DNA of 64,000 nt from Devosia neptuniae (GCF_025452235.1 NZ_CP104965.1:4026501-4090500), one strand, 5' to 3'; positions 35,844 through 45,472 are shown, numbered from the stretch's first letter. Translations and numbers: made by a program. Notes: generated by a model from the letters alone, not told the origin.

Positions 35844-37091
35844 CTACTTGGTGGCCGCGTCGATGATCGCCTGCTCGGCCGTGGCGGCCGCAGCAATCGA
35901 ATCTTCGATGGACTGGCCTTCGAGCAGCACGCGATTGACCATGTCGATGGCGACCTGGCGCTGCCCGGCTTCGTCATAGAACTTGGTGGTGTGTGCGTAT
36001 TCAAGACCCTTGAGGAACGGCGCGCGGATCGGGTCGGCCAGATTGGCCTCGGTCAGGGCGACGTCGCGGCGGGCCGGCAGTTCACCCACCACATTGAGCC
36101 AGATTTCCATGGCCTCGGGCGAGGTGATGTAGGCCAGGAACTTCTGGGAAGCCGCCAGTTCTTCGCCCTGGGCGCCCGAGCCGATGGCATTGGCAAAATA
36201 GCTCGAATAGTTCGAGCGCAGGCCATTGGCATCGGCCGGCAATTCGGTGACGCCCCATTCGAACGGATTGTCGGCAAAGGCACCGAGCCGGAACGTGCCA
36301 TCGATGGTCATGGCGGCAAGACCCGCGCGGAACGCGGCCTGACCTTCATCCATGAAGCCGACTTGGCCGACCTTGGAGACGGTCTGCAGATCGGTGTAAT
36401 ATTTCAGCGCTGCGGCGCCGGCAGCGTCATTATAGGCGACATTGCCCGCTTCGTCATAAGGCACGCCGCCATTCTGGCGGATCAGCACTTCGCGCCACCA
36501 GTGATGGTCCTGCCCGGCCATGTCGAGGGTCACACCGGCGCTGGTGATATTGCCGCCGCCATCGCGCTTGGTGGTGGCTTCGGCAGCCGCCAGGAAATCG
36601 ACCAGGTTCTGCGGCGGATTGGCCGGATCGAGCCCGGCTTCGGTGAACAGCGCCTTGTTGTAGAACAAAGCCAGCGAGCGCACGGCGGTCGGCAGGCCAT
36701 AATAGGCGTCGCCGCGCTTCATCGCCGAAACGATCGGGAAGAAATCGGCTTCGATTTCAGCTGGCGGGAACACCGCCGGATCAAGCGGCTGGATCAGCTC
36801 GCCATTCACGAAATTGTCGAGCCAGCCATAGAACAGCTGCACCACGTCTGGGCCCTGCCCGGCGACCTTGGCCGCGACAACGCGCGTCTGATAGTCGGCA
36901 TAGGGGAAGGTGACCTGCTTGACGGTGATGTCGGGATTGGCCGCTTCGAACTTCTCGATCAGTTGGTCCATGGCCTGCACGCGAGTGTCGAAAACATACT
37001 GCCAATATTCGATTTCCACGGCCTGGGCCGAGCCCAGCGCCAGGAAGCTGATGCCAGCCGCGAGCCCGGCCAGTTTTGCCTTATTGCGCAT
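35844..37091 (-). CDS. ABC transporter extracellular solute-binding protein
   Basis: Binding protein of 415 residues with a Sec signal peptide (MRNKAKLAGLAAGISFLALGSAQA). The mature start VEIEYWQYVFDTRVQAMDQLIEKFEAANPDI is typical of CUT1 binding proteins. The ATG at 37091 follows GGAGG; longer in-frame starts lack a signal at the N-terminus. First gene of the minus-strand ROK-linked operon; the ligand is unknown but should feed the lyase, kinase and deacetylase. Confidence 0.9.
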   Translation of the reverse strand: MRNKAKLAGLAAGISFLALGSAQAVEIEYWQYVFDTRVQAMDQLIEKFEAANPDITVKQVTFPYADYQTRVVAAKVAGQGPDVVQLFYGWLDNFVNGELIQPLDPAVFPPAEIEADFFPIVSAMKRGDAYYGLPTAVRSLALFYNKALFTEAGLDPANPPQNLVDFLAAAEATTKRDGGGNITSAGVTLDMAGQDHHWWREVLIRQNGGVPYDEAGNVAYNDAAGAAALKYYTDLQTVSKVGQVGFMDEGQAAFRAGLAAMTIDGTFRLGAFADNPFEWGVTELPADANGLRSNYSSYFANAIGSGAQGEELAASQKFLAYITSPEAMEIWLNVVGELPARRDVALTEANLADPIRAPFLKGLEYAHTTKFYDEAGQRQVAIDMVNRVLLEGQSIEDSIAAAATAEQAIIDAATK

Positions 37092-37196
37092 TGATAACCT
37101 CCAAATGGCCCGCTTCATCCTCAGCCGGCCTTCCTTGCAGAAGGGCGAACTTCGCCATTCCCAGCGGCAAACGTCAGCCATGTGACACTCGCTTGT

Positions 37197-37223
37197 CAAT
37201 AAAATAATCTACTTGAGTTATTG
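37197..37223. promoter_or_regulatory. Candidate ROK operator in the divergent region
   Basis: The inverted repeat CAATAA...TTATTG contains, on the minus strand, AACTCAAGTA followed by GATTATT. The 10-mer AACTCAAGTA recurs exactly at 44773-44782 upstream of the Tat-exported PIG-L gene. It is AT-rich, as are known ROK (NagC/Mlc/XylR) sites, and lies about midway between the two start codons. Confidence 0.5.
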
Positions 37224-37287
37224 TTCTGCACGGGTAGTCTCCGGCGCCAGGGATGTGGTAGTTGACCCATGATCAGGGGGGCGGTTC

Positions 37288-38517
37288 TTGAGCAGTCAGG
37301 ACAAGCGCAATTTGCGCCAGCGCGTGGCGATCGGCAGCAATCCCGAACGCAATCGCGCGCATAATCGCCGCGTCGTCCTCGAGGTCATCCGCCTGCACGG
37401 CCATCTGGGCCGCACCGAAATTGCCCGCCGCGCCCAGCTCACGGCGCAAGCCGTGGCCAATATCGTGGAAGAATTGCTCGATGAGGGCCTGCTGGTCGAA
37501 CTGGGCCGCATGCGCTCGGGCCGCGGCCAGCCGCCCATCCAGTTCGCCGTCAATCCCAATGGACCGGTTACCGTGGGCGTCGAAATCGCGGCGGATCACA
37601 TGGTCACCGTGCTGCTCGACCTCTCGGGCGGGCTGCGCGCCCAATCGATCAGCCCCTTGGAGCGGACTGACCCCGATTACATTCCCGGCAAGGTGGCCGA
37701 AGAAATCGCCAAGCTGCGCGCCTCGGCACAGGACACACGATTGCTCGGCGTTGGCGTGGTGATGCCCGGCCCCTTCGATATCGAAGGCATGAGCTCGGTC
37801 GGTCCCGCCACCCTGCCCGGCTGGACCGGCGCCGATCCGGTCAAGCTCATCGCCAAGGCGACGGGCGAAAGCGTCGTGCTCGAAAATGATGCTACCGCCG
37901 CAGCCGTCGGCGAGCGTCTCTACGGCGCCGGGCGGCAAAGCGGGAATTTTTGTTACCTTTATTTCGGCGTCGGCCTGGGTCTCGGCGTCATTCAGGATGG
38001 GCGGCCGCTGCGCGGCGCCTTCGGCAATGCCGGCGAAATCGGCCATGTCGGGCTGGTACCCCGCAAGGGCAAGACCAGCTATGGCGCGGCCGGCGCTCTG
38101 GAGCGGTTCGTCTCGGTCTATGCCCTGCGCGAGCAACTGGCGCTGGCCGGCATTTATGCCGCCAATGTCGATGACATTCAGGCGCTGCATGACGACAACA
38201 ACCCGCACCTGATGGGCTGGATCGCCAGCGCCGCCGATTATCTCGCCCCCACCGTGGGCATGCTCGAAAACATCTTCGATCCCGAAACCATCATCTTCGG
38301 CGGCGGCCTGCCTGATTCCGTGCTCGACGCGGTGATATCAGCGCTCGATCCGCTGCCCGTTTCGGTCTCCAGCCGCCGCATGCGCACCACGCCCCGCGTG
38401 CTGCGCGGCCAGACCGGCCAACTGACCGCCGCCCTGGGCGCCGCCGCCCTGCCCCTGCTTGACACCGTCTCCCCCCATCTCAGCACTGCCACCGGCCCGG
38501 CTACGCCCGCAGTCTGA
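37288..38517 (+). CDS. ROK-family transcriptional regulator
   Basis: Regulator of 409 residues: an N-terminal winged helix (RTEIARRAQLTAQAVANIVEELLDEGLLVELG) and a C-terminal ROK sugar-kinase-like domain with GVVMPGPFD, ENDATAAAVGERLYG and GNAGEIGHVGLV. The usual zinc motif CxCGxxGCxE reads TSYGAAGALE, so all three cysteines are missing. TTG start preceded by a G-rich stretch. It diverges from the ABC operon and continues after 19 bp into PIG-L and SolA genes. A sugar-like ligand is likely. Confidence 0.87.
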   Translation: MSSQDKRNLRQRVAIGSNPERNRAHNRRVVLEVIRLHGHLGRTEIARRAQLTAQAVANIVEELLDEGLLVELGRMRSGRGQPPIQFAVNPNGPVTVGVEIAADHMVTVLLDLSGGLRAQSISPLERTDPDYIPGKVAEEIAKLRASAQDTRLLGVGVVMPGPFDIEGMSSVGPATLPGWTGADPVKLIAKATGESVVLENDATAAAVGERLYGAGRQSGNFCYLYFGVGLGLGVIQDGRPLRGAFGNAGEIGHVGLVPRKGKTSYGAAGALERFVSVYALREQLALAGIYAANVDDIQALHDDNNPHLMGWIASAADYLAPTVGMLENIFDPETIIFGGGLPDSVLDAVISALDPLPVSVSSRRMRTTPRVLRGQTGQLTAALGAAALPLLDTVSPHLSTATGPATPAV

Positions 38518-38536
38518 ACGCACTTTCAGGACCGCC

Positions 38537-40912
38537 ATGCTGACCGCCCGCGACCGTCTCGCCCGCCGCAAATCCCGCCCCGCTATTGTCGCCCTGCACC
38601 GCGCCTTGAGCCGGCTGACCTCGACACTGACGGTGATGAATACCGGCGCTCACCCCGATGACGAGCAAAGCGGCATGCTGGCGCTGCTGCGCTTCGGCAT
38701 GGGCATGCGGGTCATCGTCGCCTGCTCGACGCGCGGCGAAGGTGGCCAGAACACGCTTGGCCCCGAGCGTACCGGCGCCTTGGGCGTATTGCGCTCGCGC
38801 GAAATGGAAGAAGCCGCCCGCGAACTCGATGCCGACGTGGTCTGGCTCGGCCATGGCCCCGACGATCCCGTGCACGATTTTGGCTTTTCCAAAAGTGGTC
38901 CGGACACCCTCGCCCGCTGGGGCAAGGACCGCATTATCGAGCGCTTGGTGCGCGCCTACCGGCAGGAACGCCCCGACATCGTCATTCCGACCTTTCTCGA
39001 TGTGCCCGGCCAGCATGGCCACCACCGCGCCATGACCGAAGCGGCCGAAACCGCCATTACCCTGGCCGCCGATCCCACCGCCTATCCCGAGCATTTTGCC
39101 GAGGGGCTGACGCCTTGGCGCGTGGCCAAATATTACCTGCCAGCCTGGTCGGGCGGCGGCGACACCTATGACGATGAGGTCCCACCCCCACCAGCCACGC
39201 TGACCGTCACTGCCAGCGGCTCGGACCCACTGACGGGCGCCAGCTATGACACTTTGGGCGAGTTCTCCCGCTACTATCACGCCAGCCAGAATATGGGCCA
39301 TTGGCGCGCCGAGCCGCAGACCGCTTGGCCACTGCATCTCAAGCTCGGCGCCGCCGCGGAAGCCGACATTCGCGCCAATCTGCCCGCCAACCTCACCGAA
39401 ATCGCCGCGCTACTCGCCAGTTCGGCATCCGCCCCGCTCCGCGCAGCCGATGCCGCCATTGCCGATGCCATCGTGGCCTTTCCCGATGGCGCCGCCATTG
39501 TCGGCCCGCTGGACATTGCCAAATCCGAACTGCTCGCCGCGCAGGCCGCGCTCACCGAACCGGAAGCCGAGTTGTTCGGCCATCGCCTCAGCCGCAAGCT
39601 GGCCGAAATCGACGCGGCTCTTATTGCGGCAAGCGGTCTCGACATCCTGGCCTGGGTAGAGCCGGCCAATCTGGCGCCCGGCGGCAGCGGTCAGCTCAAG
39701 GTCTGGTTGGGCAATCGCCATGCCACGATCCGCCCGGTCCTGGCCCCTCATCTCCATGCCGGTACCCTCACAAGCGAAGGCTCGGTGACCGGCATCCCCC
39801 TGTCGGTGGCCGCCGATGCCCCCATCACCAATGCCTATTTGCCGGGTTATTCGAGCCTGGGCGGCAATGGCGCCGTGCAGGTCGAGGTTACGCTCAAGAT
39901 CGGCAGCCATGCCGCGACCATGCTGATCGACACCGAAGAGCCAGTGCAGATTGTGCCAACCTATGCGGTCAGCTTGGTCCCCGACGCCCTGATTATCCCC
40001 CTGCCCGCCGCCTCCACCGACCACACCGTGGCTGTACAGTCCGACGCGCCACCGCAGGTAATCGCCATTGATGAAACGCCTGGCATTACGATCACCCGTT
40101 CCGGCAACGGCTTCACAATCCGCGCCGATGCAAGTCTACATGCGGGGCGGTTGACGCTGCCCGTGACGGTCGACGGCGCCCCCGCCTACAACCTCACCCC
40201 CATCGCCTACCCGCATATCGGTCGCACGCACTTCGTCCGGCCAGAAGCGCTCGACATTCTCGCGCTCGATCTTGTCCTCCCCCAATCCCGCATCGGTTAT
40301 GTTGGTGGCGGCAGCGACCGGGTCGGTCTGTGGCTCGCCCGCATGGGCGCCGACGTTACCGAACTTGACGCGGCAGCCCTTGAAGGCAACCTGTCAGCAT
40401 ACGATACCATCGTCATCGGCATCTTCGCCTTTGGCACCCGGCCCGATCTCGCCCGCGCCGTGCCGCGCCTGCACCGCTGGGTTGAAACCGGCGGGCATTT
40501 GCTCACCCTTTACCACCGCCCCTCAGATGGCTGGAACTCCGACGCGACGCCGCCACGGCGGCTGGTCATCGGCTCGCCGTCACTGCGCTGGCGGGTAACC
40601 AATCCCGCCGTCAACGTTAGCAGTCTGTTACCCCAAAGCCCCCTGATGTCGTTCCCCAACCGCCTTTCGGCGAACGATTTTGCGGGATGGGACAAGGAGC
40701 GAGGACTCTATTTCGCTTCGGAATGGGACGACGCTTATCAGCCCCTGCTATCCATGCATGACAGTGGTGAGCAGCCCCTTTTTGGGTCCCTGCTCACCGC
40801 GCAGATCGGGCGGGGAAGGCATACCCACACCAGTCTGGTGCTGCATCACCAGCTCGACAAGCTGGTGCCCGGCGCCTTCCGCATCCTTGCCAATCTGGTG
40901 CAAAAATCTTGA
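38537..40912 (+). CDS. Large PIG-L family deacetylase, cytoplasmic copy
   Basis: Protein of 791 residues. The N-terminal ~250 residues form a PIG-L/LmbE de-N-acetylase: the zinc motif AHPDDE is at 38-43 and GQHGHHRAM (third ligand region) near 160. PIG-L enzymes hydrolyse N-acetyl or other amide bonds on sugars (MshB, BshB, Mca). The remaining ~500 residues are beta-rich with a final Rossmann-like part (LPQSRIGYVGGGSDRVGLWLARMGADV). No signal peptide is visible. It is translated from the ROK transcript and overlaps the oxidase gene by 4 bp. Confidence 0.82.
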   Translation: MLTARDRLARRKSRPAIVALHRALSRLTSTLTVMNTGAHPDDEQSGMLALLRFGMGMRVIVACSTRGEGGQNTLGPERTGALGVLRSREMEEAARELDADVVWLGHGPDDPVHDFGFSKSGPDTLARWGKDRIIERLVRAYRQERPDIVIPTFLDVPGQHGHHRAMTEAAETAITLAADPTAYPEHFAEGLTPWRVAKYYLPAWSGGGDTYDDEVPPPPATLTVTASGSDPLTGASYDTLGEFSRYYHASQNMGHWRAEPQTAWPLHLKLGAAAEADIRANLPANLTEIAALLASSASAPLRAADAAIADAIVAFPDGAAIVGPLDIAKSELLAAQAALTEPEAELFGHRLSRKLAEIDAALIAASGLDILAWVEPANLAPGGSGQLKVWLGNRHATIRPVLAPHLHAGTLTSEGSVTGIPLSVAADAPITNAYLPGYSSLGGNGAVQVEVTLKIGSHAATMLIDTEEPVQIVPTYAVSLVPDALIIPLPAASTDHTVAVQSDAPPQVIAIDETPGITITRSGNGFTIRADASLHAGRLTLPVTVDGAPAYNLTPIAYPHIGRTHFVRPEALDILALDLVLPQSRIGYVGGGSDRVGLWLARMGADVTELDAAALEGNLSAYDTIVIGIFAFGTRPDLARAVPRLHRWVETGGHLLTLYHRPSDGWNSDATPPRRLVIGSPSLRWRVTNPAVNVSSLLPQSPLMSFPNRLSANDFAGWDKERGLYFASEWDDAYQPLLSMHDSGEQPLFGSLLTAQIGRGRHTHTSLVLHHQLDKLVPGAFRILANLVQKS

Positions 40913-42084
40913 CACATCAAAGTTTTGACGTCGTCGTTATCGGCCTGGGCGCCATGGGCAGCGCCACCCTCTACCAACTCGCCAAGCGCGGCATTCGCGC
41001 CCTCGGCATCGATCGCTTCGCCCCGCCGCATACCGAAGGCTCCACCCATGGCGAGACCCGCATCACGCGGCGCGGCATCGGCGAAGGCGAGACCTACGTT
41101 CCCCTCGCCGTTCGCTCGCACGAAATCTGGCGTGAACTCGAGGCCGAGACCGGCCAATCCATGCTGTTCGAAGTGGGCAGCATCGTCATCTCGCAAGCCG
41201 ATGATAATGTCGAGCGCCCCGGCCGCACCGGCTTTATCCGGCGGTCCATCGCGGCTGCGCAACGCTATGGAATTGCACACGAAATTCTCGGCGCTGACGA
41301 AATCCGCCAGCGTTTTCCCAATCTTATCCCCGCCGGTGACGAGATTGGCTATTATGAGCCCGGCGGCGGCTATCTGATGCCGGAGCGCTGCGTCGCGGCC
41401 AATCTGGACATGGCGCGGCGGCATGGGGCGACGATAAAGCTGGGCGAGATCGTTACGGCCATCACTCCCGATGGTTCGGATGTGTCGATCACGCTGGGCG
41501 GCGAGACAATCCACGCCGGCCGGGCCATCGTCACGGCCGGCGCCTGGGCTGGCGGTTTACTCGGCGCCCCGTTCGACCGGCTGCTGAAGCCGACGCGGCA
41601 GGTAATGCATTGGTTCGCCCTTGCCCCCGACGCGCCGCAGCAATGGCGCGATTCGCCGGTCTATATGTGGCCCCATGGCGAGGAAGAGGACGGCTTTTTC
41701 TACGGCTTCCCGAGCCTTGATGGCATCAGCATCAAGACCGCCGACGAGTTCTACGGCCCGCCCAGCGATCCAAACGCCATCGACCGCAGCATCCCCCTGT
41801 CAGACTCGCATCGCATGCATGCCGCCCACCTGGCCGGGCGCCTCGCTGGTGTGACAAATAATCCAATTAAAACAGCCACTTGCATCTATACCGCCACGCC
41901 GGACAGCGCCTTCCTGATCGACCGCCACCCCGCCTCCGCCGCCATCCTGGTCGCTTCCCCCTGCTCCGGCCATGGCTTCAAGCACTCCGCCGCCATTGGC
42001 GAAAGCCTGGCGCAATGGGCGATAGACGGCGCCTCGGTAATCGACCTCTCGGCCTTCGGCCTCGGCCGGTTCAGCCAGCCCTAA
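40909..42084 (+). CDS. SolA-like FAD amine oxidase (sarcosine / N-methyltryptophan oxidase family)
   Basis: Flavoprotein of 391 residues with the dinucleotide motif VIGLGAMGSATLYQLAKRG near residues 8-26 and the family stretch EGSTHGETRITRRGIGEGE. The C-terminal ASPCSGHGFKHSAAIGE contains the Cys in the region where monomeric sarcosine oxidases bind FAD covalently. Members oxidise N-methyl amino acids, but Amadori-compound oxidases belong to the same family, so fructosyl amines are also possible. TTG start overlapping the PIG-L stop. Confidence 0.85.
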   Translation: MTHQSFDVVVIGLGAMGSATLYQLAKRGIRALGIDRFAPPHTEGSTHGETRITRRGIGEGETYVPLAVRSHEIWRELEAETGQSMLFEVGSIVISQADDNVERPGRTGFIRRSIAAAQRYGIAHEILGADEIRQRFPNLIPAGDEIGYYEPGGGYLMPERCVAANLDMARRHGATIKLGEIVTAITPDGSDVSITLGGETIHAGRAIVTAGAWAGGLLGAPFDRLLKPTRQVMHWFALAPDAPQQWRDSPVYMWPHGEEEDGFFYGFPSLDGISIKTADEFYGPPSDPNAIDRSIPLSDSHRMHAAHLAGRLAGVTNNPIKTATCIYTATPDSAFLIDRHPASAAILVASPCSGHGFKHSAAIGESLAQWAIDGASVIDLSAFGLGRFSQP

Positions 42085-42089
42085 ATGAC

Positions 42090-42119
42090 AAGGCCCCCGA
42101 TCGTGAGATCGGGAGCCTT
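42090..42119. terminator. Hairpin terminator between convergent genes
   Basis: A 13-bp stem (AAGGCCCCCGATC / GATCGGGAGCCTT, one G-T-type mismatch) with a GTGA loop, 5 bp after the SolA-like stop. No strong T-run follows on either strand, so efficiency is uncertain, but its position between convergent genes fits a bidirectional stop. Confidence 0.6.
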
Positions 42120-42165
42120 GCCGGGAGGAGCCGGGCTATAGGGAGGCCTCTGCCCGGCTATGGGG

Positions 42166-44673
42166 TCAGCGCCGCGCCGGCTGGGTCAGATTGGCCAGCA
42201 GGCGGAAGGCACCGGGAACCAGTTTGTCGAGCTGGTGATGCAATACCAGGCTCGTATGGGTATGCCGCCCCTGTCCGATCTCGGCCGAAAGCAGCGAGCC
42301 CGTCAGTGGCTCCTCGCCGGAATCACTCATGGAAAGCAATGGCTTATAGGCCTCATCCCATTCCGACGCGAAGTACAGCCCACGCTCCTTGTCCCAGTTC
42401 GACCAGTCCTCCTCGGTCAGGACATTGGGATAATTGAGCAGCGGGTGATCCGCCTCCAGCACCGTCACGACGGCATTGGCATCGGTCACCCGATAGCGGA
42501 TCGAGGGCGAACCGATCTTGAGGAAAGCCGGCGGCACCGCCTCCGGATCCCAGCCATCGGAGGGCCGATGATAGAGCGTCACCAGATGCCCACCATTGTT
42601 CACCCATTCATGGATTCCCGGCAGCGCCGCAACCAGATCGGGCCGTTTGCCGAAGGCAAAGATGCCGACAACCAGGGTATCAAGGTCGCGATAGGCCCCG
42701 GCCTCGATATCGCCCGGCGCCAGTTCGGTCAGGTCGACGCCAAGGCGGCGCAGCCAGATATGAACATTGTCATTGCCACCGCTGACATAGCCGACCTTGG
42801 TATTTTCCGGCAGCGCCGCGCCAACCGATTGCACCGGCACCGACACCAGCGTCGGCACCACCGATTTGCCGATATGCGGATAGGAGAAAGTGTTGATCGC
42901 ATAAGCCGGTTCACCCAGCAGGACCGGCTCGATCGCGATACGAGTCGTGCCCAGATCGGCTGGCGGTGCTAGCTCGAAAGTGCCAGCTTCCCGGCCAGTT
43001 TCGCCAGTCGGCAGCAGCGACCAGCCATCGGGCAGGTCGAAGGTCAGATCGTCCGTCGTGGCATTGGCGACCACGGCAGTCATCTCCACCGGAGCGATGT
43101 CCCGCTCGGTATTGAACACCACCGCGTCGGGCTTGAGCTCAAGCGAAGCGGCCGGAATGACGCGCAGCGCATCTTCCAGGTCGATGTCGAGCACGGTGGT
43201 CCGCCCGCCGATTTCAGCGGTCAGCCGCACAAAGGCATCGCCATTGCCGCCCAGCGGATCGAACTGCTCAGTCAAAGGGTTAGTCAGTGCAGCATCGGCA
43301 GCGGCAGTGACCAACTCGCCCTCCTCGCCGGCCTTGCTGCTCAGCCCGTCGCGGCCAATAACCGCCACGGATTGCACCACGACATCATCGGGCGCATCGA
43401 CATCGGTCTTGACCAGAACCTCCTGCCCGGGCCGCAGATCGGCACCATCGGTATAGGCGCGAACCTGCATGCCGGCGGCGGTGGCGAGCACCAGGTCGAT
43501 CTCCTTGACCTTGCGATCAAGGCGATGGGCGACGCTATCGACCAACTCCGCGGGCAATTGCGCACGGGCCGCGTCGATCGCAGCGCCGATCTCGATCACC
43601 TTGGCGACCACGGCTTTGGGATCGCCGTAATCGGCAATGGCTTCCTCGATCAGCCCCTGGGCATTGCGTAGCGCATCGGCAGCCGAAGCAGGCATGCCGT
43701 CGAGTTCGGCGATGTGACCGACCGTGGCGATCAGCCCGTCGCGAATGTCATTTTCCTGCGTCGGGGCTTCGCCTTCGGCAACGCGCGACAGGTTGAGCTG
43801 CCATTCGGTTTGCGGATCGGGCCGCCAGGTGCCCATGCCCTGGGTCAGGTGGCAGGAGCGTGACCATTCGCCCATCTGCGGGAAGGTCGCGCCGGAAATC
43901 GGGTCACGCGCCGGCGCCTTGACCACGAGTGTCGTCGGCGGGGGCGGAATTTCGTCGTCATAGACGCCGCCACCACCGCCATAGGCTGGCAGGTAGATTT
44001 TTGGCACATTCCAGGGCTTGAGGCCGGCCGCGATCTGTTCGGGGAATTCTTCTTCATTGCCGGAAATGTCGGCCGTGATGAAGGTCGCCACGGTGGCAGC
44101 GCGGTGCTGGCCATGCTGGCCCGGCACGTCGAGGAAGCAGTTCATCACCACGTCGGGCTTGTACTGGCGGAACGCCCAGGTCATGCGCTCGATAACGCGG
44201 TCGCGGCCCCAGCGGGCAATGGTGGCATTGGGGTCTTTGGAGAAACCAAAATCATGCACGCTGTCATTATGCCCACGACCGCCAAAGGCGAGCGAAGCAT
44301 CGAGCGAGCGCGAGGCTTCCTGCATTTCGCGGGTGCGCAGCACGCCGAGCACCGAGCCGCGTTCCGGCCCGATGCTGTTCTGCCCGCCCTCCCCGCGCGT
44401 GATGCAATAGAGCACCGGGCGGATGCCATAGACATGGCGCAAAGCGGCCAAGAGGCCACTGGGTTCGTCATCGGGATGGGCGCCCGTGGTCATAAAGGTG
44501 ACGGTCGAAGTCAGGCGCTCAAGCTGGCGATAGAGTTTGACGATTGCCGGTTCGCCCTTCTGGCTCGCAATCAAATCCAGATCCGATGCGGGCGCGGCCC
44601 AGGCCGGTATTTGCGTGGCCGCCAGCAATGGGGGCACCGATGCGACAAAAGTTCGCCGGCTCATTCGCGTCAT
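42166..44673 (-). CDS. Large PIG-L family deacetylase, Tat-exported copy
   Basis: Protein of 835 residues. MTRMSRRTFVASVPPLLAATQIPAWA is a Tat signal peptide (SRRTF) followed by a signal peptidase site near AWAAP. The PIG-L zinc motif AHPDDE is at 65-70 and GQHGQHRAA follows near residue 190. The C-terminal region parallels the cytoplasmic copy, including a nearly identical ending (WDKERGLYFASEWD and HTHTSLVLHHQLDKLVPGAFR). The two are therefore paralogues acting on either side of the membrane. It shares a promoter motif with the ROK divergent region. Confidence 0.85.
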   Translation of the reverse strand: MTRMSRRTFVASVPPLLAATQIPAWAAPASDLDLIASQKGEPAIVKLYRQLERLTSTVTFMTTGAHPDDEPSGLLAALRHVYGIRPVLYCITRGEGGQNSIGPERGSVLGVLRTREMQEASRSLDASLAFGGRGHNDSVHDFGFSKDPNATIARWGRDRVIERMTWAFRQYKPDVVMNCFLDVPGQHGQHRAATVATFITADISGNEEEFPEQIAAGLKPWNVPKIYLPAYGGGGGVYDDEIPPPPTTLVVKAPARDPISGATFPQMGEWSRSCHLTQGMGTWRPDPQTEWQLNLSRVAEGEAPTQENDIRDGLIATVGHIAELDGMPASAADALRNAQGLIEEAIADYGDPKAVVAKVIEIGAAIDAARAQLPAELVDSVAHRLDRKVKEIDLVLATAAGMQVRAYTDGADLRPGQEVLVKTDVDAPDDVVVQSVAVIGRDGLSSKAGEEGELVTAAADAALTNPLTEQFDPLGGNGDAFVRLTAEIGGRTTVLDIDLEDALRVIPAASLELKPDAVVFNTERDIAPVEMTAVVANATTDDLTFDLPDGWSLLPTGETGREAGTFELAPPADLGTTRIAIEPVLLGEPAYAINTFSYPHIGKSVVPTLVSVPVQSVGAALPENTKVGYVSGGNDNVHIWLRRLGVDLTELAPGDIEAGAYRDLDTLVVGIFAFGKRPDLVAALPGIHEWVNNGGHLVTLYHRPSDGWDPEAVPPAFLKIGSPSIRYRVTDANAVVTVLEADHPLLNYPNVLTEEDWSNWDKERGLYFASEWDEAYKPLLSMSDSGEEPLTGSLLSAEIGQGRHTHTSLVLHHQLDKLVPGAFRLLANLTQPARR

Positions 44674-44765
44674 GACGATTCCTCTCTTTCCTCTCCAAAC
44701 CGGGCATCGGCGGGCCGCAATATGGCGCCGCGTGACAGCTCAGTGACAGGACTATGGGAGGGGGA

Positions 44766-44788
44766 TTAACACAACTCAAGTATGTTAA
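44766..44788. promoter_or_regulatory. Candidate ROK operator upstream of the Tat PIG-L gene
   Basis: The perfect inverted repeat TTAACA-N11-TGTTAA contains AACTCAAGTA at 44773-44782, the same 10-mer as in the ROK divergent promoter. It lies about 95 bp upstream of the PIG-L start codon. Confidence 0.5.
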
Positions 44789-44869
44789 TCGGAAGAAATG
44801 ACGTGTTTTTATAGGCGCCGGTGCGACAGCACAAGCGGCCCACTGTTCTGTCGGCTCAGATAGCCAGCG

Positions 44870-45319
44870 TCAGGCGGTCAGCGTTTCGGAGGTCAGCGTT
44901 TCGATGGGACCGAGGCTACGCAGTTCGGTCAGGCTGGTATTATCCAGCACTTCTGCGATGGCATTGCGCACTTCCAGCATCAGGTGACGGACCTGGCAGG
45001 TGGCAACGTCGCAGTCATCACAAGGCTGGAAGCGGGTCTTGCTGGCGCAGGGGATTGGCGCGAGGGGACCATCGAGCACGCGCACGACGTGGCCGATCTT
45101 GATCTCCTCGGGCGGACGAGCAAGGCTATAGCCGCCGGTCTTGCCCTTGCGGCTGTAAACGAAACCAGCATTGCGCAACTCGGCCAGAATCGCGTCGAGA
45201 AATTTCTTGGGGATGTTGTTGGCGCTGGCAATCTCGCCCACGAAGGCGAGCTGGCCCGGCGGCAATTCTGCCAGCGCGGAAAGAGCCTTCAGGCCATACT
45301 TGCCTTTTTTGGTCAGCAT
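44870..45319 (-). CDS. Rrf2-family transcriptional regulator
   Basis: Protein of 149 residues: Rrf2 winged helix (KKGKYGLKALSALAELP at the start, then IPKKFLDAILAELRNAGFVYSRKGKTGGY), followed by a cysteine-containing loop CASKTRFQPCDDCDVATC. Rrf2 proteins with such cysteines (IscR, NsrR, CymR-related) may bind an iron-sulfur cluster or act in sulfur or redox control. The cysteine spacing does not match IscR exactly. Monocistronic; its target is unknown. Confidence 0.85.
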   Translation of the reverse strand: MLTKKGKYGLKALSALAELPPGQLAFVGEIASANNIPKKFLDAILAELRNAGFVYSRKGKTGGYSLARPPEEIKIGHVVRVLDGPLAPIPCASKTRFQPCDDCDVATCQVRHLMLEVRNAIAEVLDNTSLTELRSLGPIETLTSETLTA

Positions 45320-45472
45320 CGGCTTCTGCCATTCGATCGGGCGGCCCGGCGGCCGCTATTGCGTCCCGTCTTAAATTCCACTGAACCGGTAGACAAGCCT
45401 ATAATTGTTCTAAAGTGAACGAGTTTGGTGGGATGCCATGCTTTTGAACCCAGGACTGGCGCTACACCCTCG

